From positions 1 to 15,124 of the forward strand of contig JACKPW010000056.1 in the NCBI GenBank assembly GCA_024233215.1: DNA of 15,124 bases. The letters are read 5' to 3'. Both the position numbers and the translations under genes were made by a program. The DNA comes from Verrucomicrobiales bacterium (GTDB lineage Bacteria; Verrucomicrobiota; Verrucomicrobiia; Limisphaerales; J093). The notes under the pieces are model-generated. The model saw nothing but the letters and a program-made list of their open reading frames with translations. It had not been told where the DNA came from and searched no databases. Below, piece by piece: positions 5,550 to 12,587 of this stretch (position 1 is the first letter of the stretch; every line of letters begins with the position of its first letter).

Positions 5550-8454
5550 ATTAGCTGTCGTCCTGTTGTCGCTGCTGCTGGTTTCCCCGGTGGCACGAAC
5601 CGAATCTCACAATCCCAACACCGACTGGTTCCGGGACGCCGGCTATGGCGTGTTCATGCACGTCCTGCCCGGGAGTGACCGGCAGTTGGAACTGCTCAAG
5701 GACTTCGATGTCAAGGCGCTGGCGGGGCAGTTGGCCGAAGGCGGCGCGCGGTATCTGGTCATCACGCTGGGACAGAACTCCGGCTGGTTCATCGCGCCGA
5801 ACGCGACCTACGACCGCGTTACCGGGTATCAACCCGGCGAACGTTGTTCCAACCGCGATCTGCCGCTCGATCTCTTCGAGGCGCTGGAACCGCATGGGAT
5901 TCGGCTGATGCTCTACCTGCCCTGCCAGGTTCCCAACCGGGACACCCGGGCTCAACGCGCGTTCGGCTTGCGCGAAGGCCCTCAGGACCAGCCGCTCAGC
6001 GAGGCGTTTGCGAAGCAATGGGCAGAGGTGATCCAAGATTGGTCTGATCGCTATGGCGACAAGGTGGCCGGATGGTGGTTCGACGGCGGATACCAGCACA
6101 TCCAGTTCAACGAGACCATCGCCCGCATCTATGCCCGCGCGGTCAAGCACGGCAACCCGAAGGCCATCGTGACCTTCAATCCCGGCGTCCGGGTCATCCG
6201 CCATACCGGGGCGGAGGACTATACGGCCGGGGAACTGAACGAACCGCTGACGGTCATTCCGGATTCCCGCTGGCTGGAGGGTTCGCAATGGCACGCGTTG
6301 ACCTATCTGGGGTCGGGTTGGGGACAGCGCAACACCCGCTTCGCCGCCGGGCAATGGGTCGACTGGATCAAGGCCGTAATCTCGCGGGAGGGCGTGGTGA
6401 GTCTCGACCTGGGCACCAACTGGGATCCGGGGCAGGGTCGCATTGGCTCCCTGGCCGCGGAACAGATGGCACAACTGAAAGACATCGCGGCGGCAATCCG
6501 CACGAAACCCCGCGCCGCGAATCCCCGACGCCTGCGACGCGCCGACAGCTACTTCGGCCTGCACTTTGACTTTCACGCCGGGCCCGACTGCACGGAGGTC
6601 GGCAAGAACACCACCCCGGAGATGGTCGAGAAAATCATCGAGGCCGCACGCCCGGACTACATCCAGATCGACTGCAAGGGTCACCCCGGGTTTTCCAGCT
6701 ATCCCACGAAGGTCGGCAACCCGGTCCCCGGGTTCGTGGGCGATCCCTTGCGGGTCTGGCGCGATGTCACGGCCGCACATGGCGTCGGCCTCTACATGCA
6801 TTACTCGGGGGTCTGGGATTCCGAGGCAATCCGGCAACATCCGGACTGGGCGGTGGTCAACGCCGACGGCCAACGGAACAAGAACGCGACTTCCTTCTTC
6901 GGCCCGTATGCCGAACAGTTGCTGATTCCTCAACTGCGCGAACTCGCGGGGGGTTATGGAGTCGATGGCGCCTGGGTCGACGGCGAGTGCTGGGCTTCGC
7001 AACCGGATTTCGGCGACGCGGCGCTGAAGGCGTTTCGGGAGGCCACGGGCATCGCGGACGTTCCCCGGCGCCCCGGGGAACCGCATTGGTTCGAGTTCCT
7101 CGAGTTCAACCGCGAGACGTTTCGCAAGTATCTCACGCACTACATCAGCGAGGTGAAGCGGACGAATCCGCAGATGCAGTTGTGCAGCAACTGGGCCTTC
7201 AGCGATCACATGCCCGAACCCGTGTGCGCGCCGGTCGACTGGATTTCCGGCGACTTCACGCCGCAGGACAGCGTCAACTCCGCGCGCTTGTCGGCGCGCT
7301 ACCTGGTGCACCAGGGTAGACCCTGGGACCTGATGGCCTGGAGCTTCATCACCCACGGCGAGCATCGCAATGGCTCCCGCCAGAAGTCGGCGGTTCAGAT
7401 TGAACGCGAGGCCGCGCTGGTCCTGTCACAGGGCGGAGGATTTCAGTTCTATCACAACCAACGCCGCGACGGTTCCGTGCCGGAGGAGTTTCTGCCCTCG
7501 ATCCGGGAGGTGGCGGAGTTCTGCCGAGCCCGACAACCCTTCTGCCAGGGAGCGGCTCCAGTGCCGCAGGTCGCGTTCCTTTACTCCACGGCCTCGCACT
7601 ACCGCGAGATCAACAGCCTGTTTGGACGTGACCTGTCACGGCTCGCCGGCACTTTGCAGGCGCTGATCGAGGGGCAACAGGTCGTCGATGTTGTCAGTGA
7701 ATCGAGCCTGACCGGGCGGATTTCCGACTATCCGTTGATCGTCGTGGGCGAGTGCGACTACCTGGAGCCGGCCTTCAAACAGCAACTCGTGGATTACGTC
7801 CGCGACGGCGGCAAACTGCTGCTCGTCGGCCCGCAGGCGGCGTCGCTGTTTGCCTCCGAACTCGGGGTCACCCTGGAAACCGCCCAGGGGGAGCCGGGCT
7901 ACCTGGCTTGGGACGGGGCTGTGTCGCCAACCCGCGATCAAACGCGCCTGGTCCACCTCACACCGGCGGCGACCGCCTTTGGTGAGTTGCACGCTGCCGC
8001 CGATGCCAGTTCACCCCCGCAGCCCGCCGCCACGATCGCTGCCCTGGGGTCGGGCCGGATTGCCGCGACCTGGTTCTCGTTCAGCCGCGGTTACCTCGCC
8101 AATCGGGCCCCGCAGATGCGGTCGTTCCTGAACGCGCTCGTCCGTGAGTTGTTTCCCGAGCCGCTGGTCGAAGTCGTTGGAAACCCGAGCGTCGACCTTT
8201 GCGTAAACCGCCTGAACGGCAGGCTGGCAATCCACCTGATCAACACTTCCGGACCGCACTGGGACCAGGAGAAACCGTTGATCGAGGGTCTCGCGCCAAT
8301 CGGGCCAATCGGGTTGATGCTTCGTCACCCCACCCCACCAACGCGGCTCACCCTCCAACCGGAGGGCCAACCGATGGAGTTCGATTACCGCGATGGCGTG
8401 GTTCGGGTGACCGTGCCCCAGGTTCGCATCCACGGGATCCTGATCGTGGAATAG
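5542..8454 (+). CDS. Secreted two-barrel glycosidase: GH29-like alpha-L-fucosidase fused to a GHL6-like barrel
   Basis: 970 residues with a signal peptide of about 17-20 residues (MNRLAVVLLSLLLVSPVA). The first module (about 22-325) looks like GH29 alpha-L-fucosidase: it starts WFRDAGYGVFMH, and WWFDGG places D181 where the GH29 nucleophile Asp is expected. A second barrel starts at about 334 (YFGLHFDFHAGPD) and resembles the hypothetical glycosyl hydrolase GHL6 / beta-galactosidase-trimerisation group. It carries WVDGEC with D480 and E482 as candidate catalytic residues. After this come a glutamine-amidotransferase-like Rossmann segment (about 675-800) and a C-terminal beta-sandwich (about 855-970). 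Typical GH29 proteins have 400-600 residues and one catalytic barrel. The gene is on the same strand as the GH2 gene, 298 bp downstream, and could act on the same glycan. The GH29 assignment is fairly secure; the identity of the second barrel is less so. Confidence 0.92.
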   Translation: MNRLAVVLLSLLLVSPVARTESHNPNTDWFRDAGYGVFMHVLPGSDRQLELLKDFDVKALAGQLAEGGARYLVITLGQNSGWFIAPNATYDRVTGYQPGERCSNRDLPLDLFEALEPHGIRLMLYLPCQVPNRDTRAQRAFGLREGPQDQPLSEAFAKQWAEVIQDWSDRYGDKVAGWWFDGGYQHIQFNETIARIYARAVKHGNPKAIVTFNPGVRVIRHTGAEDYTAGELNEPLTVIPDSRWLEGSQWHALTYLGSGWGQRNTRFAAGQWVDWIKAVISREGVVSLDLGTNWDPGQGRIGSLAAEQMAQLKDIAAAIRTKPRAANPRRLRRADSYFGLHFDFHAGPDCTEVGKNTTPEMVEKIIEAARPDYIQIDCKGHPGFSSYPTKVGNPVPGFVGDPLRVWRDVTAAHGVGLYMHYSGVWDSEAIRQHPDWAVVNADGQRNKNATSFFGPYAEQLLIPQLRELAGGYGVDGAWVDGECWASQPDFGDAALKAFREATGIADVPRRPGEPHWFEFLEFNRETFRKYLTHYISEVKRTNPQMQLCSNWAFSDHMPEPVCAPVDWISGDFTPQDSVNSARLSARYLVHQGRPWDLMAWSFITHGEHRNGSRQKSAVQIEREAALVLSQGGGFQFYHNQRRDGSVPEEFLPSIREVAEFCRARQPFCQGAAPVPQVAFLYSTASHYREINSLFGRDLSRLAGTLQALIEGQQVVDVVSESSLTGRISDYPLIVVGECDYLEPAFKQQLVDYVRDGGKLLLVGPQAASLFASELGVTLETAQGEPGYLAWDGAVSPTRDQTRLVHLTPAATAFGELHAAADASSPPQPAATIAALGSGRIAATWFSFSRGYLANRAPQMRSFLNALVRELFPEPLVEVVGNPSVDLCVNRLNGRLAIHLINTSGPHWDQEKPLIEGLAPIGPIGLMLRHPTPPTRLTLQPEGQPMEFDYRDGVVRVTVPQVRIHGILIVE

Positions 8455-8530
8455 GACTTTTCCATCCGGTAGGTTCCAGGGAAACCGCGTCCATCTGGGT
8501 TCATCGGCAGTCGAGGTGCTCTCGTTGGGA
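8455..8530. repeat. Convergent gap with a CATCTGGGTTCATC repeat remnant
   Basis: This 76-bp space separates the ends of two convergent genes. It holds AACCGCGTCCATCTGGGTTCA/TCGGCAGTCGAGGTG at 8483-8518. Within that, CATCTGGG and CATCGGCA repeat with an 11-nt period. From memory this resembles the widespread intergenic motif (..TCTGTGTTCATCTGTGGT..) of Planctomycetes, Verrucomicrobia and other phyla. No strong terminator hairpin is seen for either gene; GGTT-N7-AACC (8472-8486) is weak. Confidence 0.4.
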
Positions 8531-9760
8531 TCAGGGTTTTGGGAAGCCCGGTTCCGGCACGACCACCGCCGCACACGCCCGGCGCAGGAATTCTTCAAAC
8601 TGCCAGTCGCCGCTGCTGCCGGTCTGGCGCGTGATGACCAGGTCGAGACTGGGCACGAAAGCGATGAGTTGCCCGCCGCTTCCCGGCTTTTCCCGGGCGT
8701 CCTTGGGTATCCCGGAACCGTCGCGACCACTCTTCGGCCAGTGCCTGGCCGGCAACTCCCAACCGTGCGAGAACACCTGTGGATTCAACCCCCAACGCAT
8801 CTCCGGACTCGTGACATGACTGGTGGGGGCCGCGGTCTGTTCCACGAACCACCGCGGAATCACCTGCCGATCCTGCCATCGCCCCTCGTGCAACATGCAA
8901 TAGGCGATTCGTGCCAAATCGCGGGCCGGCATCCCCAGGCCGTGCGAGGGATGGCGGCCATACCGGTTCCCGCCATCGTAGTATTGGAACCACCAATGCT
9001 CGATTCCCAGCGGCTTGAACAATGCCTCGATGGCGAACTGGTCATACGGTTTGCCCGTCACGGTTTCACAAACCAGCGCCGCATGGGCCAGGGCCATGGT
9101 GGAGTAGCCGCAGCCGGTGCCGGGATCGAAGGCGAGTTTCGCGGTCCGTTCATCACCGCTGTGCCCCAGGATGTAGTCCCACGTCCCGTCGTTCGGTGCA
9201 CCGGTGGCTTCCGGGCAGATTCCCGACGTGTGGTTCAGGAGTTGTTTGACCGTGATTTGGGCCTTGCGTGGATCACTCAAAGGTTGCGCCCACGGGATGA
9301 ACCGGAAGGCGGGATCGTCGAACGTCATCCGCACCGGCGTCTGACCCTGTTGACTCTGCTGCGACGCGATGGCCAGCACCGTGGCACAGACGGCCTTGGA
9401 AACGGAGGCCACCCGTCGCGAATCCGTCCTCGCACTGTTGGCCCGCTCCACTTCCAGCGCAATGTAGCCATGCCGGATCACCACCGCGGCGAAGTTCCGA
9501 TTGTCCGAGCGACGCAACCACGCCGCGAGATCGTCCAGTTTCACGGGGTCCATGCCCGCGAGTCGGCGTACGTCTCCGGGCGATGGCAGCGTCCGCCAGC
9601 CGCCCTGTGATTCGGGCGGTGGGAAGTAGGTCTTTCCACCTGCCGTCTCACTCGCCTTGCCAGCATGAGCGACCAGCAAGGACAGGAGGGACCCAACCAC
9701 GGCGAGAAGGACCGGCAGGGGCGCCTGGGCCCCTGGTTTGGGAAACGAGGTCTTTTGCAT
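8531..9760 (-). CDS. Secreted serine hydrolase, class C beta-lactamase/esterase family
   Basis: 409 residues read from ATG 9760 to TGA 8531-8533. The N-terminus has a signal peptide (hydrophobic stretch about 15-32, likely cleavage near AHA|G or KAS). The beta-lactamase-related fold is supported by S119-V-S-K122 (the SxxK motif with the nucleophilic Ser), by LLNHTSGI (175-182), a hallmark of this family, by Y219-S-T in the place of YxN, and by a GSGG stretch at 360-363 where the KTG/HxG strand is expected. The family includes class C beta-lactamases, D-Ala-D-Ala carboxypeptidases and esterases (EstB-like). Environmental members near glycosidases are more often esterases or peptidases than resistance enzymes, so no resistance role should be assumed. 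The gene faces the preceding GH29 fusion. The ribosome site is weak (TCGGGG just upstream). The start is chosen from the signal peptide; the frame remains open further upstream, through the repeat region, without signs of coding. Confidence 0.88.
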   Translation of the reverse strand: MQKTSFPKPGAQAPLPVLLAVVGSLLSLLVAHAGKASETAGGKTYFPPPESQGGWRTLPSPGDVRRLAGMDPVKLDDLAAWLRRSDNRNFAAVVIRHGYIALEVERANSARTDSRRVASVSKAVCATVLAIASQQSQQGQTPVRMTFDDPAFRFIPWAQPLSDPRKAQITVKQLLNHTSGICPEATGAPNDGTWDYILGHSGDERTAKLAFDPGTGCGYSTMALAHAALVCETVTGKPYDQFAIEALFKPLGIEHWWFQYYDGGNRYGRHPSHGLGMPARDLARIAYCMLHEGRWQDRQVIPRWFVEQTAAPTSHVTSPEMRWGLNPQVFSHGWELPARHWPKSGRDGSGIPKDAREKPGSGGQLIAFVPSLDLVITRQTGSSGDWQFEEFLRRACAAVVVPEPGFPKP

Positions 9761-10170
9761 GGCCCCGATGGTGCACTCTGGGCGCGCACGGCGAAAGGCT
9801 GCTTCCAGGGTGAGTGAACGCCTGGGTTCGCTTTGCTCGTCTGGCCTGACCTGGTGGAGTTGGTACGGCTGGTCCCCGCAGCCACGGCGCACCTGGCCGG
9901 AGAATGGGGATACTGGAACGTGGAGGGTCAGGCCTCGACGCTGAGAAGGGGCGAAAGCCCGTTGCCATACCAGCCTGGGGTTCGCCGAACCCGGAGAGTT
10001 CAAAGCCATTAGCCGGTGGTCGAGCGAGGGACGAGCGACACCACCGGAAACCGGTCGGAATGGACCCCGCATCCCGGAGGGATGCCGGCGGGGGCCAGCC
10101 TGGGATCCCGTCGGGATCGGGGGGTGTTTCGGGGGTGGGGTCCGGGGGTGTCGCTTCGCTCAACCCAGGA
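9761..10170. other. Non-coding region, largely repeat
   Basis: No believable gene is seen between the serine hydrolase start and the hcp terminator. Positions 9761-9940 hold no recognised signal and presumably carry the promoter of the serine hydrolase. The rest is the palindromic repeat described separately. Reading frames that cross it on both strands are repeat-derived and have no recognisable domain. Confidence 0.5.
9941..10170. repeat. Composite palindromic repeat element
   Basis: A run of short perfect stem-loops lies end to end: GGGC-GAAA-GCCC (9949-9960, GNRA-like loop); GGGTTCG-C-CGAACCC (9978-9992); CCGGTGGT-N19-ACCACCGG (10013-10047); GCATCCC-GGA-GGGATGC (10069-10085); GATCCC-GTC-GGGATC (10104-10118). 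CAGCCTGGG occurs twice (9971-9979 and 10097-10104 region), and GTGTCGCTTCGCTCAACC appears near 10149-10166. From memory, a GGTGTCGCT(T/G)CGCTC...ACCACCGG and GCATCCC..GGGATGC combination recurs between genes in Verrucomicrobia and Planctomycetes, often mis-annotated as hypothetical proteins. Its mobilising agent is not known to me. Confidence 0.6.
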
Positions 10171-10172
10171 AT

Positions 10173-10201
10173 GGAAAGAACCCGGCGGGGACGCCGGGTT
10201 C
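10173..10201 (-). terminator. Intrinsic terminator of hcp
   Basis: Read on the minus strand, GAACCCGGCG-TCCC-CGCCGGGTTC forms a perfect 10-bp GC-rich stem with a 4-nt loop, followed by TTTCC. It begins 49 bp after the hcp stop codon. The stem spans 10178-10201 and the short T-run is the complement of 10173-10177. The T-tract is short, so termination may be partial. Confidence 0.7.
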
Positions 10202-10249
10202 GCTGTTCTCCGTGGAGGCGGTTGTTCGGAACGCTGGAGGAAGTCGGGC

Positions 10250-11917
10250 CTACGCTGCCTCCACCTGGGGTTCGCCCGCCAGGCACGCGGCCAGGTCGGC
10301 GTCGACTTCGTTGATGGGCATCAGGTTGAACTTCTCGACCAACACGTTCAGCACTGCCGGACTGACAAACGCCGGCAGGGTGGGCCCGAGACGGATGTTC
10401 TTGATGCCGAGATGAAGCAGGGTCAGCAGGATCGCCACCGCCTTCTGCTCGAACCAGGACAACACCATCGAAAGCGGCAGGTCGTTGACCCCGCACTTGA
10501 ACGCGTCGGCCAGTGCCCCGGCGATCTTGATCGCGGAATAGGCGTCATTGCACTGGCCGATGTCGAGCAGGCGCGGGATGCCGCCGATGGTGCCGAACTC
10601 CTGTTTGTTGAACCGGAACTTGCCGCACGCGAGGGTCATGATCACGCAATCCTCCGGCACCTTCTCGGCAAACTCGGTGTAGTAATCGCGGCCCGTGCGG
10701 GCGCCGTCGCAACCGCCAATCAGGAAGAAGCGCTTGATGGCGCCGCTCTGGACGCCGGCGATGACCTGGTCGGCCACGCTGAGCACGGCGTTGTGGCCGA
10801 AGCCGGTGAGAATCGTCTTGTCCGGACCGTCCTCGGTAAATCCGGGAGCGGCCAGGGCGGCTTCGATCACCGGCGTGAAATCGCGGTTGTGAATGTGCTG
10901 CACGCCCGGCCACGCCACCATCCCGGACGTGAAGATCCGCGCGTTGTAACTCGACTGCGGCTCGATGATGCAGTTGGTGGTCATCAGGATCGCACCGGGG
11001 AACTTCGCGAACTCGAGTTTCTGGTCCTGCCAGGCGCCGCCATAATTGCCGACCAGATGCCGGTATTTCCGGAGCCCCGGATAGCCGTGCGCCGGAAGCA
11101 TCTCTCCGTGGGTGTAGACATTGATGCCCTTGCCCTCGGTCTGCTTGAGCAGTTCCTCGAGGTCCTTCAGGTCGTGACCCGAAACCACGATGGCCTTGCC
11201 CTTGAGCGGTTCGATCCGGACGGGGCTGGGTTCCGGATGCCCGTAGGTCTGCGTGTGGGCGCCGTCGAGCATTTCCATCACCTGCAGGTTCACCTCACCG
11301 CACTTCAGGTTCAGCGCGAACAGCGCCTCCACGGTGGGAGTCCCTTCCGCCAGGTAACACAGGGCCTCGGAGAAATAGTCGTAAACCGAGTCCGCCTCGC
11401 TGCCCAGGAGCAGGGCGTGATCCGCATAGGCCGCCGCGCCCTTGATTCCGAACAGGAGCAGATCCTGCAGCCCGCAGATGTCCGGGCCGAATTGCTCGCG
11501 CCGCGACAGGATCGAAACCAGGCGACCCTGCTTCAGGAGTCCGGCCACCCCTTCGGCCGGCTGCCAGGTGCACGCGCCCTGCGGGGTCTCGACCGGTGTT
11601 CCAGCCGCTTCCGCCGCCTCGCTGTAAAGCGCCCTGGCCGTATCGCGGACCTGCGCCGCCTGCTGCAGCATTCCGGCAAGGCGTTCCGCGTCGAAGTTCA
11701 CGTTCGTCACGGTCGTGAACAACGCCTCCAGCAGGAAGCGGTCGATCACGGCATCCCGCGCCCCGAGTTGGTGGGCCCGGTGGTTGTATTGGGCGATTCC
11801 TTCGGCCGCATGGACCAGCAGGTCCTGCAACACGGCGCTTTCCTCGTCCTTGCCGCAGGTGGCGAAGTCGGTGCAGCCGGTTCCCTTCGAGGTCTGTTCA
11901 CACTGGTAGCAAAACAT
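10250..11917 (-). CDS. hcp: Hydroxylamine reductase / hybrid-cluster protein (class I)
   Basis: 555 residues, the usual length. Hcp reduces hydroxylamine to ammonia in vitro and acts in NO/nitrosative-stress defence (NO reductase and protein S-nitrosation activities are reported for E. coli Hcp). It is a cytoplasmic enzyme. The N-terminal cysteines C3, C6, C15 and C21 have CX2CX8CX5C spacing, the class I pattern of strict anaerobes such as Desulfovibrio, and not the CX2CX11CX6C spacing of E. coli. All expected hybrid-cluster ligands are visible: H248 (SGHDL), E272 (HGEML), C316 (TNC), C403 (GGCDG), C431 (ACGK), C456 (GQCND), E490 and K492 (FEQK). No hcr reductase gene is adjacent. The start ATG 11917 is preceded by AGAAGGGAAAGACGACG. 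A terminator follows at 10173-10201 and a CRP/FNR-type site precedes it, so it is probably a single-gene unit. Confidence 0.98.
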   Translation of the reverse strand: MFCYQCEQTSKGTGCTDFATCGKDEESAVLQDLLVHAAEGIAQYNHRAHQLGARDAVIDRFLLEALFTTVTNVNFDAERLAGMLQQAAQVRDTARALYSEAAEAAGTPVETPQGACTWQPAEGVAGLLKQGRLVSILSRREQFGPDICGLQDLLLFGIKGAAAYADHALLLGSEADSVYDYFSEALCYLAEGTPTVEALFALNLKCGEVNLQVMEMLDGAHTQTYGHPEPSPVRIEPLKGKAIVVSGHDLKDLEELLKQTEGKGINVYTHGEMLPAHGYPGLRKYRHLVGNYGGAWQDQKLEFAKFPGAILMTTNCIIEPQSSYNARIFTSGMVAWPGVQHIHNRDFTPVIEAALAAPGFTEDGPDKTILTGFGHNAVLSVADQVIAGVQSGAIKRFFLIGGCDGARTGRDYYTEFAEKVPEDCVIMTLACGKFRFNKQEFGTIGGIPRLLDIGQCNDAYSAIKIAGALADAFKCGVNDLPLSMVLSWFEQKAVAILLTLLHLGIKNIRLGPTLPAFVSPAVLNVLVEKFNLMPINEVDADLAACLAGEPQVEAA

Positions 11918-11998
11918 CGTCGTCTTTCCCTTCTGGTTCGTTTCAGTTCCGGTTCATCCTGGCCCGGCGAACCCTTCGTCGGCGCCATCAACGGGGAC

Positions 11999-12004
11999 AT
12001 TCAA
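11999..12004 (-). promoter_or_regulatory. Candidate -10 box of hcp
   Basis: On the minus strand TTGAAT (4 of 6 to TATAAT) falls where a -10 element should lie if the palindrome at 12027-12040 is centred at -41.5. This predicts transcription starting near 11992 and a leader of about 75 nt. The call rests on spacing and is tentative. Confidence 0.4.
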
Positions 12005-12026
12005 CCACGGCTTCGAGGAATCCGAA

Positions 12027-12040
12027 TTGACCCCCGTCAA
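12027..12040 (-). promoter_or_regulatory. FNR/DNR/NnrR-type operator upstream of hcp
   Basis: TTGAC-CCCC-GTCAA is a perfect 5-4-5 palindrome. It fits the CRP/FNR superfamily pattern TTGAT-N4-ATCAA and the DNR/NnrR variants that have C/G at the fifth position. It lies 110 bp before the hcp start, outside the neighbouring DUF2752 coding region. hcp genes are classic targets of FNR, DNR, NnrR or HcpR regulators, so the context agrees with the motif. Confidence 0.6.
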
Positions 12041-12074
12041 GGGAATCGCCGGTTGCCGGGATGCGGCCCGCTCG

Positions 12075-12509
12075 TCAACCGCCGGGAAACGAGGTCAGCT
12101 GCCAGAGCCAGTTCAGGATCACCAGGAAGAGGAGCATCAGCCAACCGAACCGGGGGCTGCCCGACCAGGTCCACCGGATCCCCACCAGTCGGGTCAGTGC
12201 CCAAAGCGTGAAGACCGCCAGTGTCACCACCACGAGCGGATTCCAGCGAAACGCCGCGCCGAACTCCCCGCCTCCCAGTGCCGCCAGGGATCGGGTGGTG
12301 CCGCAGAAGGGGCAGGGATGTCCCGTCAGCCGGAGGAAATCGCATTGCGGCAATGGCCACTCCGCGCGCACAGCCTGGTGCGCGACCAGCAGACCCGCCA
12401 GCAGAGCGAGCAGGAGGACACCCGCCAGCCGACGTCCTCCAAGAGCGCCCGGCGTACGACGGCGTTCGCGCGGCGACAACACGGGCGGTCTGGCAGGCAG
12501 GTCCGGCAC
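12075..12509 (-). CDS. DUF2752 membrane protein
   Basis: Small inner-membrane protein of 144 residues when started at GTG 12509. GTG is chosen because AAAGG lies 7 nt before it and no in-frame ATG is near; a more internal GTG is possible. Hydrophobic segments lie at about 28-44, 91-110 and 121-138. The family signature H-P-C-P-F-C-G-T-T-R-S (about 64-74), followed by L-x-x-G and WNPL (about 89-92), identifies DUF2752. The function of the family is unknown. The two cysteines of CPFC suggest metal or redox chemistry, but this is inference. It is transcribed in the direction of hcp but separated from it by 157 bp containing the hcp operator, and it is divergent from the NHL-repeat gene (78 bp between starts). 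The frame is open far upstream of the GTG, overlapping the divergent gene; that part is not coding. Confidence 0.82.
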   Translation of the reverse strand: MPDLPARPPVLSPRERRRTPGALGGRRLAGVLLLALLAGLLVAHQAVRAEWPLPQCDFLRLTGHPCPFCGTTRSLAALGGGEFGAAFRWNPLVVVTLAVFTLWALTRLVGIRWTWSGSPRFGWLMLLFLVILNWLWQLTSFPGG

Positions 12510-12587
12510 GAAGCGACCTTTCCACGCAATTGTAACGGATGGCAATCTTGACGGAGCCTGCCGGTCAGGGCTACATGGCTGATCATC

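Noticed and set aside
5551..7365. A 604-codon minus-strand frame inside the GH29 fusion gene.
   Set aside because: It is a shadow of the plus-strand glycosidase caused by codon bias; no signal peptide or domain is seen.
8516..9610. A 364-codon plus-strand frame opposite the serine hydrolase.
   Set aside because: The minus strand has SxxK, NHTSG and a signal peptide; the plus-strand translation has no family features.
8531..9760. Antibiotic-resistance beta-lactamase.
   Set aside because: Only general family motifs are present, with YST in place of YxN and no clear KTG; an esterase or peptidase role is as likely, so resistance is not claimed.
10016..12211. A 731-codon open frame on the plus strand opposite hcp.
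   Set aside because: It is antisense to hcp, whose every cofactor ligand is present. Such long antisense frames are expected in GC-rich DNA with GC-rich third codon positions, and its translation shows no domain.
12548..12577. Possible sigma-70 promoter TTGACG ... TACATG before the NHL-repeat gene.
   Set aside because: The -10 match is poor (3 of 6), and the start of transcription would fall within a few bases of the ATG.
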